Shown here one piece after another: positions 53,826 through 62,640 of a stretch of 64,000 nt of DNA. The DNA lies in the NCBI RefSeq assembly GCF_024170405.1, contig NZ_JALJYC010000004.1, positions 44,966 through 108,965 on the forward strand, read 5' to 3'. The notes beneath the pieces were generated by a model, which searched no databases, was not told where the DNA came from, and saw nothing but the letters and a program-made list of their open reading frames with translations. How positions within the stretch are numbered: position 1 is the first letter of the stretch; each line of letters opens with the position of its first letter. This DNA comes from Neisseria perflava (GTDB lineage Bacteria > Pseudomonadota > Gammaproteobacteria > Burkholderiales > Neisseriaceae). The position numbers and the translations under genes are program-made.

Positions 53826-55553
53826 ATGAATACCCTCAAACGCTTCTTTTCACTCGCCGCCCCGTTTTGGTTTCGCCAAACCCAATGGCGCGAATGGCTG
53901 CTGCTGGCGGCGGTGGTCGGTTTTTCCCTAGGCGTGGTGCAGGTCAGCGTTAAAATTACCGCTTGGAACAAAACCTTTTACGACGCGCTGGCCGATTTCA
54001 ACGGTGCCGTCATGCCCGCGCTGATTGCCGAGTTTCTCGGCTACATCGCCTTAGTCACGGCCTTTGTGGTGTGCGGCAACTGGCTGCGCAAAACGCTGCT
54101 GCTGCGCTGGCGCACCCATCTGACGCAGCAATTCGAGCGGCAATGGCTGGCGCAAGGCCGCCACTACCGCCTGCAAATCACAGGCGAGCCGGACAATCCC
54201 GACCAGCGAATTGCCGAAGATGTGTATCTGCTATCAGAAAAAAGCATTGATTTATTTAAATATTTCATCATGAATGCAGCCAAGTTGGGCGCATTCGTGG
54301 CGGTTTTGTGGCAGCTTTCGGGCGTGCAGACCTTTCAAATCGGCGGCAAAACGCTGACGGTTTACGGCTATCTGGTGTGGGTAGCGCTGGTATGGTCGGC
54401 ATTGTGTACCCTTGCCACCCACCTTATCGGGCGCAAACTGCAAGTGCTGAATGTCGAGCGCCAACACCGCGAGGCCGACTACCGCGCCACGCTGCTGCGC
54501 ATTCGCGACCACAGCGAACAAATCGCGCTCTATCGCGGCGAAGCAGCGGAGCAAGGCCGTCTGAACGGGCATTTTTCGCGGATTCAAAGCAACTGGAGGC
54601 AGCTTATCGGGCGCGAGTTTAAGCTGGAAACCTTTACCGCCGCTTACCTGCGCCTGAGCATGTTTATCCCGATTATCGCCACGCTGCCGATGTATCTGGC
54701 CAAAACGATGACTTTCGGCGACATGATGCAGGCCAGAAGCGCGTTTGGAAATGTACAGGACGGCTTCGGCTGGTTTATGGACTACTATAAACGCATTATC
54801 GAATGGGCGGCGGTGGTCGAGCGTTTGGCCGGTTTTCAGACGGCCTTGGCGCAGGTATCGGGCGATGAACCGCCGCCGCATGACATCCTCACGCCGTCTG
54901 AAACTGTTTCAAACACCACGTCAAGCAAACACGCACCGTCGCTGCTGACCGTGCAAAATCTAACCGTCCACACCGCCGAAGGCCGCGTGCTGCTGCAAAA
55001 CCTGTCCGCACACGCCGCCCCGCGCGAATGGCTGCTGCTGGACGGGCGCAGCGGTATCGGCAAATCCACCCTGCTGCGGGTGTTGGCCGGATTATGGCCG
55101 TATTATCGGGGGCATTTTCAGACGGCCGCCGACGCGCTTTTCCTGCCGCAACGCCCCTATCTGCCGCAAGACAGCTTGCGCCGCCTACTGGCCTATCCCC
55201 GCGCGCCGCTGCCCGATGACGAAACGCTGAAACACATTCTGCGTCAAGTCGGTTTGGCACAGCTGGCCGACAGCCCGCCCGATGAGATACGGGAATGGCA
55301 TAAAATCCTATCCGGCGGCGAACAGCAACGCCTCAGCCTCGCCCGTGCCCTGCTGCACCGCCCCGCCGTTTTGCTGCTGGACGAAGCCACCAACCAGCTG
55401 GATGACGACTCAGCTTTGGCTTTAATGCAGCTGCTGCAAAGCGAACTGCCGGATACCGCCGTCATTGCCGTCAGCCACCAAGCCGATGTCAAGAAACTGT
55501 TTGATACCCGCTTGGATTTGACGGCGTTTGCCACCGGCGGAGAGGCCGTCTGA
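53826..55553 (+). CDS. SbmA/YddA-type ABC transporter (membrane and ATPase fused)
   Basis: The protein has 575 residues. The N-terminal half has about six membrane segments and SbmA/BacA-like blocks (AWNKTFYDALADFN, NPDQRIAEDVYLLSEKSIDLF). The C-terminal ATPase has Walker A GRSGIGKST (about 407), signature LSGGEQQRLSLARALL (about 495) and Walker B VLLLDEATNQLDD. E. coli YddA and cyanobacterial/eukaryotic ABCD proteins share this layout. Cargo unknown; its position after a siderophore receptor suggests a role in siderophore handling (inference). The stop TGA lies inside an AGGCCGTCTGAA uptake sequence. Confidence 0.88.
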   Translation: MNTLKRFFSLAAPFWFRQTQWREWLLLAAVVGFSLGVVQVSVKITAWNKTFYDALADFNGAVMPALIAEFLGYIALVTAFVVCGNWLRKTLLLRWRTHLTQQFERQWLAQGRHYRLQITGEPDNPDQRIAEDVYLLSEKSIDLFKYFIMNAAKLGAFVAVLWQLSGVQTFQIGGKTLTVYGYLVWVALVWSALCTLATHLIGRKLQVLNVERQHREADYRATLLRIRDHSEQIALYRGEAAEQGRLNGHFSRIQSNWRQLIGREFKLETFTAAYLRLSMFIPIIATLPMYLAKTMTFGDMMQARSAFGNVQDGFGWFMDYYKRIIEWAAVVERLAGFQTALAQVSGDEPPPHDILTPSETVSNTTSSKHAPSLLTVQNLTVHTAEGRVLLQNLSAHAAPREWLLLDGRSGIGKSTLLRVLAGLWPYYRGHFQTAADALFLPQRPYLPQDSLRRLLAYPRAPLPDDETLKHILRQVGLAQLADSPPDEIREWHKILSGGEQQRLSLARALLHRPAVLLLDEATNQLDDDSALALMQLLQSELPDTAVIAVSHQADVKKLFDTRLDLTAFATGGEAV

Positions 55554-55575
55554 AACGCTGTTTTTCAGACGGCCT
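55543..55575 (+). terminator. DUS-pair terminator overlapping the end of the ABC gene
   Basis: An inverted AGGCCGTCTGAA pair. The first DUS supplies the last codons and the TGA stop of the upstream gene. Confidence 0.7.
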
Positions 55576-55653
55576 GCCATGCGATAAACGAATATTCCGC
55601 CATTGCAAGCGGTGTTATATACTGATGCCGTTTAAGTTTTAAAGGAGAAAACA

Positions 55654-56376
55654 ATGTGGCAATGGTTGAAAAGCGAATTGTTTGATGGCTGGACAAAATT
55701 TGAAGCGGTCTGGCTGATGCTGTTTCTGGCGATTCAAATCGCTGTTTTTGTGATTCAACCCGATTCCCTGCTGGCGACCATCGCCGCGATTACCGGCATT
55801 TTGTGCGTGGTGTTTGTCGGCAAAGGCAAAATCAGCAATTACTTTTTCGGGCTGATTTCCGTATCGCTGTATGCATATATTTCCTACACCTATACGCTGT
55901 ACGGCGAAATGATGTTGAACCTGCTGGTGTATGTACCGGTGCAATTTATCGGCTTTGCCGCCTGGCGCCGCCACATGACGCGCGAGCATACCGCCAATGC
56001 CGCACATGCTGAGGAAGTCGTTGCCAAAGCGCTGAATGCGAAACAATGGCTGATAGTCATCGCCGCTTCGGTGGTCGGCACGCTGGCCTACATTGAGCTG
56101 CTCCGCTGGCTGGGCAGCGCCTTGCCCGCTTTGGACGGGGTAACGGTGGTAATTTCCATCGTGGCGCAGATTTTGATGGTATTGCGCTACCGCGAGCAAT
56201 GGCTGCTGTGGATTGCGACTAATATCCTGACCATTTCGCTGTGGGCTGTGGTGTGGGTAAAAAACGGCGAAACCAGCCTGCCGCTGCTGCTGATGTATTG
56301 CATGTATTTGTGCAATTCAATTTACGGCTATTACAACTGGGCAAAAATGGTGAAAATGCAGCGTTCTGCGGTCTAG
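55654..56376 (+). CDS. pnuC: nicotinamide riboside transporter PnuC
   Basis: A 240-residue membrane protein with about seven hydrophobic segments. PnuC blocks include ITGILCVVFVGKGKISNYFFGL (about residues 48-69), YGEMMLNLLVYVPVQFIGFAAW and the C-terminal YCMYLCNSIYGYYNW. It facilitates entry of nicotinamide riboside for NAD salvage. AAAGGAGAAAAC precedes the ATG. No NadR gene is adjacent. Confidence 0.92.
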   Translation: MWQWLKSELFDGWTKFEAVWLMLFLAIQIAVFVIQPDSLLATIAAITGILCVVFVGKGKISNYFFGLISVSLYAYISYTYTLYGEMMLNLLVYVPVQFIGFAAWRRHMTREHTANAAHAEEVVAKALNAKQWLIVIAASVVGTLAYIELLRWLGSALPALDGVTVVISIVAQILMVLRYREQWLLWIATNILTISLWAVVWVKNGETSLPLLLMYCMYLCNSIYGYYNWAKMVKMQRSAV

Positions 56377-56390
56377 GATCTACCAAGGCA

Positions 56391-56425
56391 AAAATGCCGT
56401 CTGAAAAATTTTTCAGACGGCATTT
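56391..56425 (+). terminator. ATGCCGTCTGAA-pair terminator
   Basis: AAAAATGCCGTCTGAAA and its complement, followed by TTTG. Placed between the convergent pnuC and antiporter genes. Confidence 0.75.
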
Positions 56426-56448
56426 GTTTAACAGCACATCATCAATGG

Positions 56449-57966
56449 TTAAAAATTGTCCGGATGTTCCAAGCGTTCCATTTCTTCGCGGATTTCCGCC
56501 ACGGTCGGTACGCTTTCGCCTTTTTCAGTATCGGCGTGGCTCATTTTTTCCACCAGCGTTTGCGGCTCATACACCGTCAACACTTCGCTGCCGTCGGCTG
56601 CGGTGCTGACGACATATTGGAAGCCTTGGCGGTTCAATTTATGGCACATGCGCTGATACCAACCGGCAAAGCCTTCTTTAGGCTCGTTTTCATTGTGGTA
56701 AAACGCATTCATAACCTGCGGCAAACCCAAACCGCACACCACGCCCGAGAGCAAAACGGCGATAAAGGTGTAGCCGATAAGAATATCGCTATACGGTTGC
56801 AAAACCTCGACGGTAGTGGCTACCGCCAATACCAGCGCCAGTGAAATGCCGCCGCGCACGCCGCCCCACGACAAAATCGTCAAACTGCCGTTAAAACTTT
56901 TGCGCCGCACGCTCGGGAAGAAGGCAAAGGCCAAAAAGTTGCCGGCAAAACGGGCGATGTGCAGAAAAATAAACGATGCAATGCCGCCCAGCAGCAGGGT
57001 CATATCAAAATCAACGATAAACAGTTCCAAACCAATCAAGGTAAACAGGAATGCATTAATAATGCCTTCCACCAAATGCCAGAAATGGTTGACTTCATTG
57101 ATGTCTTTTTGCGACAAGATTTCCTGCCATTTGTTACCGACCACCAAACCGGCCACCACGCAGGCAATCGGCGCGGACGCATGCGACAGCAGCGCCACCA
57201 GATAAGAGCCGGTTGCCAGCAGGCCGGTGGTCATAATCAGCGATTCGATGCTTTGTTTCAGGCGCAGAATCAATAGCGTAACTTTACCGGCGACAAACCC
57301 GATTAATACGGCCACCACCACCTCCATCAGCAGCAGGCCGGTCACGCCGCCGACGGTAACCGTGCCGCCTTCGGCCAATTTCAAAATCGCCATAAACAAG
57401 GCGATACACATCGCGTCGTTAAACAGCGATTCGCCTTCGAGCTTCACCATCAGATGATGCGGCGCGCGTACCGAGCCGAGCACGCCTTTGATACCGACCG
57501 GATCGGTTGCACCCAAAGCCGCCCCCATCAACAGCACGATGGTAAAATTGATGTCTTTATAGCCGATTGCCCACAAGAAGGCATAAGTCAGGCCGGAATA
57601 GATAAGGGCGCACAGCAGCAGCGCCAAAGTTGCCAGAATACCGATGGGTTTCCAGTATTTTTTCAAGTCGGACGCTTTAAATTTCAACGCCGAGGCCATC
57701 AGAATAAAACAGATTACGCCGTTGACCAGAAAGTCATAAAAATTGAATCCGCGCACCACGGCTTCGATTTTGTCGATATTGATGGACACAACATCGCTTT
57801 GATTCATCAAACCGGCCGACCATTGCAGCAGAAACACAAACCACGCCGAGACAATCGGTACGCCAATGGCGTCGGGCAGCCCTAAGCGGTGTTTGTTAAA
57901 CAGCGTTGTCGCCATCGACAACAGGAAAATCACGACTAATGCTTCAAGGAAAAGATAACTGCCCAT
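56449..57966 (-). CDS. Na+(K+)/H+ antiporter, CPA1 family
   Basis: The protein has 505 residues. The first 410 residues contain about 12 membrane segments, with the ion-site region GAALGATDPVGIKGVLG (about 163-178; the Asp of ATDP) and LEGESLFNDAMCIALF (about 190). The C-terminal 90 residues are cytoplasmic and charged (ADTEKGESVPTVAEIREEME). AAAGGAGTGCCG supports ATG 57966; longer frames are unlikely. It exchanges Na+ or K+ for protons across the inner membrane. Confidence 0.9.
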   Translation of the reverse strand: MGSYLFLEALVVIFLLSMATTLFNKHRLGLPDAIGVPIVSAWFVFLLQWSAGLMNQSDVVSINIDKIEAVVRGFNFYDFLVNGVICFILMASALKFKASDLKKYWKPIGILATLALLLCALIYSGLTYAFLWAIGYKDINFTIVLLMGAALGATDPVGIKGVLGSVRAPHHLMVKLEGESLFNDAMCIALFMAILKLAEGGTVTVGGVTGLLLMEVVVAVLIGFVAGKVTLLILRLKQSIESLIMTTGLLATGSYLVALLSHASAPIACVVAGLVVGNKWQEILSQKDINEVNHFWHLVEGIINAFLFTLIGLELFIVDFDMTLLLGGIASFIFLHIARFAGNFLAFAFFPSVRRKSFNGSLTILSWGGVRGGISLALVLAVATTVEVLQPYSDILIGYTFIAVLLSGVVCGLGLPQVMNAFYHNENEPKEGFAGWYQRMCHKLNRQGFQYVVSTAADGSEVLTVYEPQTLVEKMSHADTEKGESVPTVAEIREEMERLEHPDNF

Positions 57967-58092
57967 CGGCACTCCTTTATTGTTATGGATTGATGTGTAT
58001 CGCCGAGCAACTCGCATACATACAGCCATCTGATGTTTGTATGCATGCACAGTTTATCGGTCATATGGTGAAATAAGTAAAAAACCAAACCG

Positions 58093-58154
58093 CGTAGGTT
58101 GGGATGAAATCCCAACGGGCATTTAGGCAAATTTTGGGTTTACAACCCAACCTA
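58093..58154. repeat. GTAGGTTGGGAT two-armed repeat
   Basis: GTAGGTTGGGATGAAATCCCAAC at the left and a CCCAACCTAC arm at the right (outer stem GTAGGTTG/CAACCTAC). Related to 44216-44291 and to the half copy at 36740-36762. It is part of the 476 bp gene-free gap 57967-58442. Confidence 0.6.
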
Positions 58155-58241
58155 CGCCGTATCTATGGTTTGGTTTCCAATTAATCGTACTATGAAATGC
58201 GTATTTTAGCGGATTGGCGCCGTTTATCGTAAAAAAATCAG

Positions 58242-58273
58242 AGGCCGTCTGAAAATCATTTTCAGACGGCCTC
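58242..58273. repeat. DUS pair in the antiporter-ilvA gap
   Basis: GAGGCCGTCTGAAAA and its complement, with a short loop. It lies upstream of the antiporter and beyond the Correia-like element behind ilvA, so it serves neither gene closely. Confidence 0.6.
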
Positions 58274-58279
58274 GTCAGA

Positions 58280-58433
58280 TATAGTAGTTTCAATTTAGTT
58301 TGAGACAAGGCAGCAAGCCGCAGACAGTAAGATAGTACGGGTCGGCGAGACTTGCTGCTTCGGCAGCTTAGTCAAGCCTCCTCTTTGAGCAAGGCGCAGC
58401 AACGCTGTATCAAACTAAAGTGGAACGACTATA
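58280..58433 (-). repeat. Correia-like element, long class (154 bp)
   Basis: It begins TATAGTAGTTTCAATTTAG and ends with the complement of TATAGTCGTTCCACTTTAG. It shares the core of 22676-22781 (inverted) but carries an extra stretch of about 50 bp (GGGTCGGCGAGACTTGCTGC and onward). The length fits the known long Correia class. It ends 9 bp from the ilvA stop codon. Confidence 0.78.
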
Positions 58434-58442
58434 CAACCGGAT

Positions 58443-59969
58443 TTACGACAAAAACAGCCGATAAGCAGCATTGTCGGTTTCATCATGATGGATGTAACCC
58501 AAGCTGTCGAGGAAGGTATCAAATGCCGCGCTGTCTTGCGGCGGCACGTCAATGCCGACCAAAATACGGCCGTAGTCCGCGCCGTGGTTGCGGTAATGGA
58601 ACAAGGTCAGGTTCCAATCGCTCTTCATGTGGTTGAGAAAATCCGCCAGCGCGCCCGGGCGTTCGGGGAACTCAAAGCTGTAAAGGCGCTCGTTGGCGAC
58701 TTTATCCGTGCGGCCGCCGACCATATAGCGGATGTGGATTTTAGCGATTTCGTTGTCGGTCAAATCTTGGTTGGGCAAACCAGCGGCGTTCAGTTGCTTA
58801 CTGATAACTGCCAAATCTTTCGAACCGGCCGTCTGAATACCGACAAAAATATGCGCCTGCTTGTCGTCGCCGTAGCGGTAGTTGAACTCGGTAATATTGC
58901 GGTCGCCCAACACATTGACAAACTCGCGGAAACTGCCCGGCTGCTCGGGAATGGTAACGGCGAAAATGCCTTCGTTACCCTCGCCCAACTCGCTGCGCTC
59001 AGAGACATGGCGCAAGCGGTGGAAATTCATATTCGCGCCGCTGACAATGGCAATCAGGTTTTGGTTTTCGGCACGGCTGCGCGCCACATATGCTTTCAAA
59101 CCGGCCAAGGCCAGCGCACCGGCAGGCTCGGCAATGCTGCGGGTGTCGTCGAAAATATCTTTAATCGCGCCGCATACCGCGTCGGTATCAACGGTAATAA
59201 TGTCATCCAACAAATCATTGCACAAGCGGAAAGTTTCTTCACCCACCACTTTTACCGCCGTGCCGTCTGAAAACAGGCCGACATCTTTCAAAGCCACGAC
59301 CTTACCCGCTGCTACGGATTGCTTCATGTCGCAAGAATCATCGGTTTGCACGCCGATAACCTTGATATCTGGGCGCACTTGTTTGAGGAACACCGCCACA
59401 CCCGCCGCCAAGCCGCCGCCGCCGATGGGTACAAACACTGCGTCGATTTTATCCGCGCGTTGGCGCACGATTTCCATACCGATGGTACCTTGTCCGGCAA
59501 TTACATCGGAGTCGTCAAACGGCGCAATATAGGTCAAACCGTCTCGTTTGACCAATTCGACCGCATGGTCATAGGCATCGTTAAACGACACGCCTTTCAG
59601 CACTACTTCGCCGCCACGGTTTTTCACTGCGTCGATTTTAATCTGCGGCGTGGTTTCCGGCATCACAATCACGGCGCGGCAGCCCAAACGCTGCGCCGAC
59701 ATCGCCACGCCCTGCGCATGGTTGCCCGCGCTGGCGGTAATCACGCCACAGGCGAGCATTTCTTTGGGCAAGTTTGCCATTTTGTTGTAAGCACCACGGA
59801 TTTTAAAGGAAAAGACCGGCTGCAAGTCTTCACGCTTGAGCATAATATTGTTTTTCAAGCGCACAGACAGGCCGCGTGCCTGCTCCAGCGGGGTTTCAAC
59901 GGCCACATCATAAACGGAGGCTGTCAGGATACGGATAAGATAATCGGAATAGGAAAGTCGCGTGTTCAT
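58443..59969 (-). CDS. ilvA: threonine ammonia-lyase, biosynthetic
   Basis: A PLP enzyme of 508 residues that turns threonine into 2-oxobutyrate, the first step to isoleucine. The PLP Lys is in PVFSFKIRGAYNKM (about 56); GNHAQGVAMSA and the Gly-rich VPIGGGGLAAGVA (about 175) bind the cofactor phosphate. Two ACT-like regulatory domains follow (EGIFAVTIPEQPGSFREF about 330; RLYSFEFPERPGALADFL about 425), which in this family mediate isoleucine/valine control. The ribosome site before ATG 59969 is weak. Confidence 0.95.
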   Translation of the reverse strand: MNTRLSYSDYLIRILTASVYDVAVETPLEQARGLSVRLKNNIMLKREDLQPVFSFKIRGAYNKMANLPKEMLACGVITASAGNHAQGVAMSAQRLGCRAVIVMPETTPQIKIDAVKNRGGEVVLKGVSFNDAYDHAVELVKRDGLTYIAPFDDSDVIAGQGTIGMEIVRQRADKIDAVFVPIGGGGLAAGVAVFLKQVRPDIKVIGVQTDDSCDMKQSVAAGKVVALKDVGLFSDGTAVKVVGEETFRLCNDLLDDIITVDTDAVCGAIKDIFDDTRSIAEPAGALALAGLKAYVARSRAENQNLIAIVSGANMNFHRLRHVSERSELGEGNEGIFAVTIPEQPGSFREFVNVLGDRNITEFNYRYGDDKQAHIFVGIQTAGSKDLAVISKQLNAAGLPNQDLTDNEIAKIHIRYMVGGRTDKVANERLYSFEFPERPGALADFLNHMKSDWNLTLFHYRNHGADYGRILVGIDVPPQDSAAFDTFLDSLGYIHHDETDNAAYRLFLS

Positions 59970-60134
59970 GATAATGTAGTAATGTAAATGCTGTTGTTTA
60001 TTGTCCGTAAGGTAAGCAGCGGCAAGAGGCAGCGCTGTTTACCCGTATTCGGATAAATCATTTCAAAGCGTGTCAATAAAGGGACACGAAAGGTTAAACC
60101 ATACCCCCGAGGCCGTCTGAAAGCAAGAAAAATC

Positions 60135-60163
60135 TTAGCAAATCAAGCATGAGTCGGTATAAT
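60135..60163 (+). promoter_or_regulatory. candidate dacC promoter
   Basis: TTAGCA (60135-60140) and TATAAT (60158-60163) are 17 bp apart. Transcripts would carry a leader of about 165 nt that includes an inverted ATGCCGTCTGAA DUS at 60268-60279. The rest of the gap 59970-60335 contains a single DUS at 60111-60122 and no gene. Confidence 0.5.
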
Positions 60164-60335
60164 GTCGGCCGTATGTCCTTAAGCCTGAATGCTGCGATAT
60201 TAAGCTATTACCATGATTCTTATGATTAATGGCAAAACACACATCACGCAGCACCCGGCATGATTGATTTTCAGACGGCATTTGCCCGTTCTCCCTTTTT
60301 CTGCAAACGCCCGCAAACGGATTAACCCCATAGTG

Positions 60336-61745
60336 ATGAAGAAAACCTTACTCAGCCTGACGCTTGCTTCCCTGCTTGCCGGTCAGAGCGTAACTGCTGC
60401 GCCGCAAAAAACGGCGTCGGCTCCTCAAAACCCTGCCTCCGCAGCCGCTTCAGAGCCAGCCAACCAAGCCGCCTCAGCCGTGCAACCGGAAACGCTCATG
60501 CCCGGCATCAACAGCCCGACCACGCCGCCCGATATTGCGGCGACTGCCTACATCGTCAAAGATTTGTACAGCAATCAAGTATTGGCATCCAATAGTGCCG
60601 ATACGCCTATCGAACCTGCTTCGCTTACCAAAATGATGACGGCTTATCTGGCGTTTAAGGCATTGGATAACGGCACGTTAAAAGCCGATCAAATGCTGAC
60701 CGTTTCCGACGTCGGTTGGAAAGTGGAAGGCTCGCGCATGTTCCTCAACCCGAAAATTCCCGTCAGCGTCAGCGACCTGATTAAAGGGATGGTTGTCCAA
60801 TCCGGTAACGATGCCGCCATTACGCTGGCCGAAGCGATGGGCAACGGTTCGGTTGATGAGTTTGTCAAACAGATGAATGAAGAAGCCAAACAGCTGGGCA
60901 TGAGCAAAACCCATTTCAACAATCCCACCGGCCTGACATCAGGAGGACATGTTTCGACCGTAACCGACATGGCGACGCTGGCTTCCGCCTTAATCAAAGA
61001 TTATCCGAAATACTATCCCGTATTTTCAATCAAATCGTTCAAATACAACGGTATCGAGCAACCCAACCGTAACTTGCTGCTCTTTCGCGATTCCAACGTG
61101 GACGGCCTGAAAACCGGGCATACCGAAAGCGCGGGCTATAATTTGGCCGCTTCCAGCAAACGCAACGGCCGCCGTATCGTATCGGTTGTCGTCGGCACCG
61201 AATCCACCGAAGCGCGCGCTTCCGAAAGCAGCAAGCTGCTCAATTGGGCGTTGCAAGCATTTGATACGCCTAAGCTGTATAACGCCGGCGAAGCCATCTC
61301 CCAAGTAAAGGTCTATAAAGGCAGCAGCAATGCGGTCAACATCGGTTTTAACGACGTGACTTATGTAACCATTCCGCACGACAGCGGCAACAGTATCAAA
61401 CCGATTCTAGAAACTGTTCAGCCGGTATTGGCACCGATTCAAAAAGGCCAGGTATTGGGAAAATTAAAAATCATGAAAGGTAATGAAGTACTTGCCGAAA
61501 AAGATGTGGTTGCCCTAAATGCCGTTGATGAAGCAAACTGGTTCGGCCGTACCTGGGACAGTATTGTCTTATGGTTTAAAACCACATTTGGCAGCAGCGT
61601 CAGCGAGAAACCGGCTGCTGGGAAACCGGCTGCTCAAGACAAAAAAACTACACCGCAAGTTCAAAAGACCACCCAGGCTACGGCTGCTTCCTCTGAGCAA
61701 ACTCAGACACCGCCGCAGCCTGCAGCTTCTGCACCGCAAAAATAA
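60336..61745 (+). CDS. dacC: D-alanyl-D-alanine carboxypeptidase (PBP5/DacC type)
   Basis: The protein has 469 residues. It trims the terminal D-Ala of peptidoglycan stem peptides in the periplasm. A signal peptide (LLSLTLASLLAGQSVTA) is followed by an Ala/Pro/Gln-rich linker. Active-site motifs: SLTK (Ser nucleophile, in EPASLTKMM), SGN (VVQSGNDAA) and KTG (DGLKTGHTESAG). The PBP5 C-terminal beta domain spans about 300-400. The tail (about 425-469) is rich in Ala, Thr, Gln and Pro instead of the amphipathic anchor of E. coli PBP5, so membrane attachment may differ. Start at ATG 60336; GTG 60333 is also possible. Confidence 0.92.
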   Translation: MKKTLLSLTLASLLAGQSVTAAPQKTASAPQNPASAAASEPANQAASAVQPETLMPGINSPTTPPDIAATAYIVKDLYSNQVLASNSADTPIEPASLTKMMTAYLAFKALDNGTLKADQMLTVSDVGWKVEGSRMFLNPKIPVSVSDLIKGMVVQSGNDAAITLAEAMGNGSVDEFVKQMNEEAKQLGMSKTHFNNPTGLTSGGHVSTVTDMATLASALIKDYPKYYPVFSIKSFKYNGIEQPNRNLLLFRDSNVDGLKTGHTESAGYNLAASSKRNGRRIVSVVVGTESTEARASESSKLLNWALQAFDTPKLYNAGEAISQVKVYKGSSNAVNIGFNDVTYVTIPHDSGNSIKPILETVQPVLAPIQKGQVLGKLKIMKGNEVLAEKDVVALNAVDEANWFGRTWDSIVLWFKTTFGSSVSEKPAAGKPAAQDKKTTPQVQKTTQATAASSEQTQTPPQPAASAPQK

Positions 61746-61758
61746 AGCGGCACAGCTG

Positions 61759-61826
61759 AAAAGGCCGTCTGAACAATTAAAACCATACCTTATCGGATGT
61801 GTTTTTGATTTTTCAGACGGCCTTTT
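61759..61826 (+). terminator. DUS pair behind dacC
   Basis: AAAAGGCCGTCTGAA at the left and its complement plus TTTT at the right, with a long 37-nt loop. Confidence 0.6.
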
Positions 61827-61883
61827 ACCTTCTATTGGCATTTAACTTTTGAAATGCCTGTATTTGACAGCCAAATTCCAGAT

Positions 61884-61920
61884 GTACAAAAAGCCCGCCA
61901 TTGCGACGGGCTTTTTGTAC
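61884..61920 (-). terminator. rho-independent terminator behind rplY
   Basis: GTACAAAAAGCCCG and CGGGCTTTTTGTAC form a 14-bp perfect stem, 8 bp behind the rplY stop. Not DUS-based. Confidence 0.85.
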
Positions 61921-61928
61921 AATCAAAA

Positions 61929-62501
61929 TTAGCGTTTTTTACCGGTAACGGTTGCAACAGCCAAGTTTTCATCACGTTTCAGAGAAACGCTTTCTACGCC
62001 TTCCGGCAGTTTGATGTCGGACAAGTGCAGAATGTCGCCGGCTACAACAGATGCGCAATCCAGTTCCAAGAAAGCCGGAATATTCGCAGGCAGAGCCAAT
62101 ACTTCAACAGAAGTGTTCAGCAGAGAAACACGACCGCCTTGCAGTTTAACGGCTTGAGAGTTTTCAGCATTCACGATGTGCAGCGGTACGCGGATACGTA
62201 CGATTTGATCGGCTTTAACGGCTTGGAAGTCGATGTGTTGCACTTCACGACGGAACGGGTGCATTTGGAAATCGCGCACGATAACGTCTTGAGTGGCACC
62301 GTTCAAAGACAGTTTAATCAAAGCGGTGTGGAAAGATTCTTTTTCCAATGCGTAGAATACGGTTTTGTGATCGACAGAGATCGCAACCGGCTCTTGGCCT
62401 TCACCGTACAGAATCGCAGGGATTTGACCTTCGCGACGCAGGCGGCGGCTCGCACCAGTGCCTTGAGCTTCACGAACGGCAGCTTGAATTTCGTATGACA
62501 T
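61929..62501 (-). CDS. rplY: 50S ribosomal protein L25 (CTC form)
   Basis: The protein has 190 residues, the long L25/TL5/CTC form. The N-terminal 5S rRNA-binding domain includes GTGASRRLRREGQIPAILYG; the C-terminal beta domain (about 95-190) contains VRIRVPLHIVNAENSQ and HLSDIKLPEGVE. AGGACTTTTATT precedes ATG 62501. It follows prs on the same strand, a common proteobacterial order (prs then rplY). Confidence 0.95.
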   Translation of the reverse strand: MSYEIQAAVREAQGTGASRRLRREGQIPAILYGEGQEPVAISVDHKTVFYALEKESFHTALIKLSLNGATQDVIVRDFQMHPFRREVQHIDFQAVKADQIVRIRVPLHIVNAENSQAVKLQGGRVSLLNTSVEVLALPANIPAFLELDCASVVAGDILHLSDIKLPEGVESVSLKRDENLAVATVTGKKR

Positions 62502-62597
62502 AATAAAAGTCCTAATTAAAAAATAAAAATAACGTACCGAAGTACAGAAAATCGCCATCATCGGCCGCGACCAGCTTAAGACGGCATGGCTTAAAAT

Positions 62598-62625
62598 CAC
62601 CTGTATCTTTAAAAGATACAGGTGG
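62598..62625 (-). terminator. hairpin between prs and rplY
   Basis: CACCTGTATCTTT and its complement form a 13-bp stem. On the minus strand it is followed by ATTTTA, so it can weaken or end prs transcription before rplY. Confidence 0.6.
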
Positions 62626-62640
62626 CTTTTAATTCGTTAT

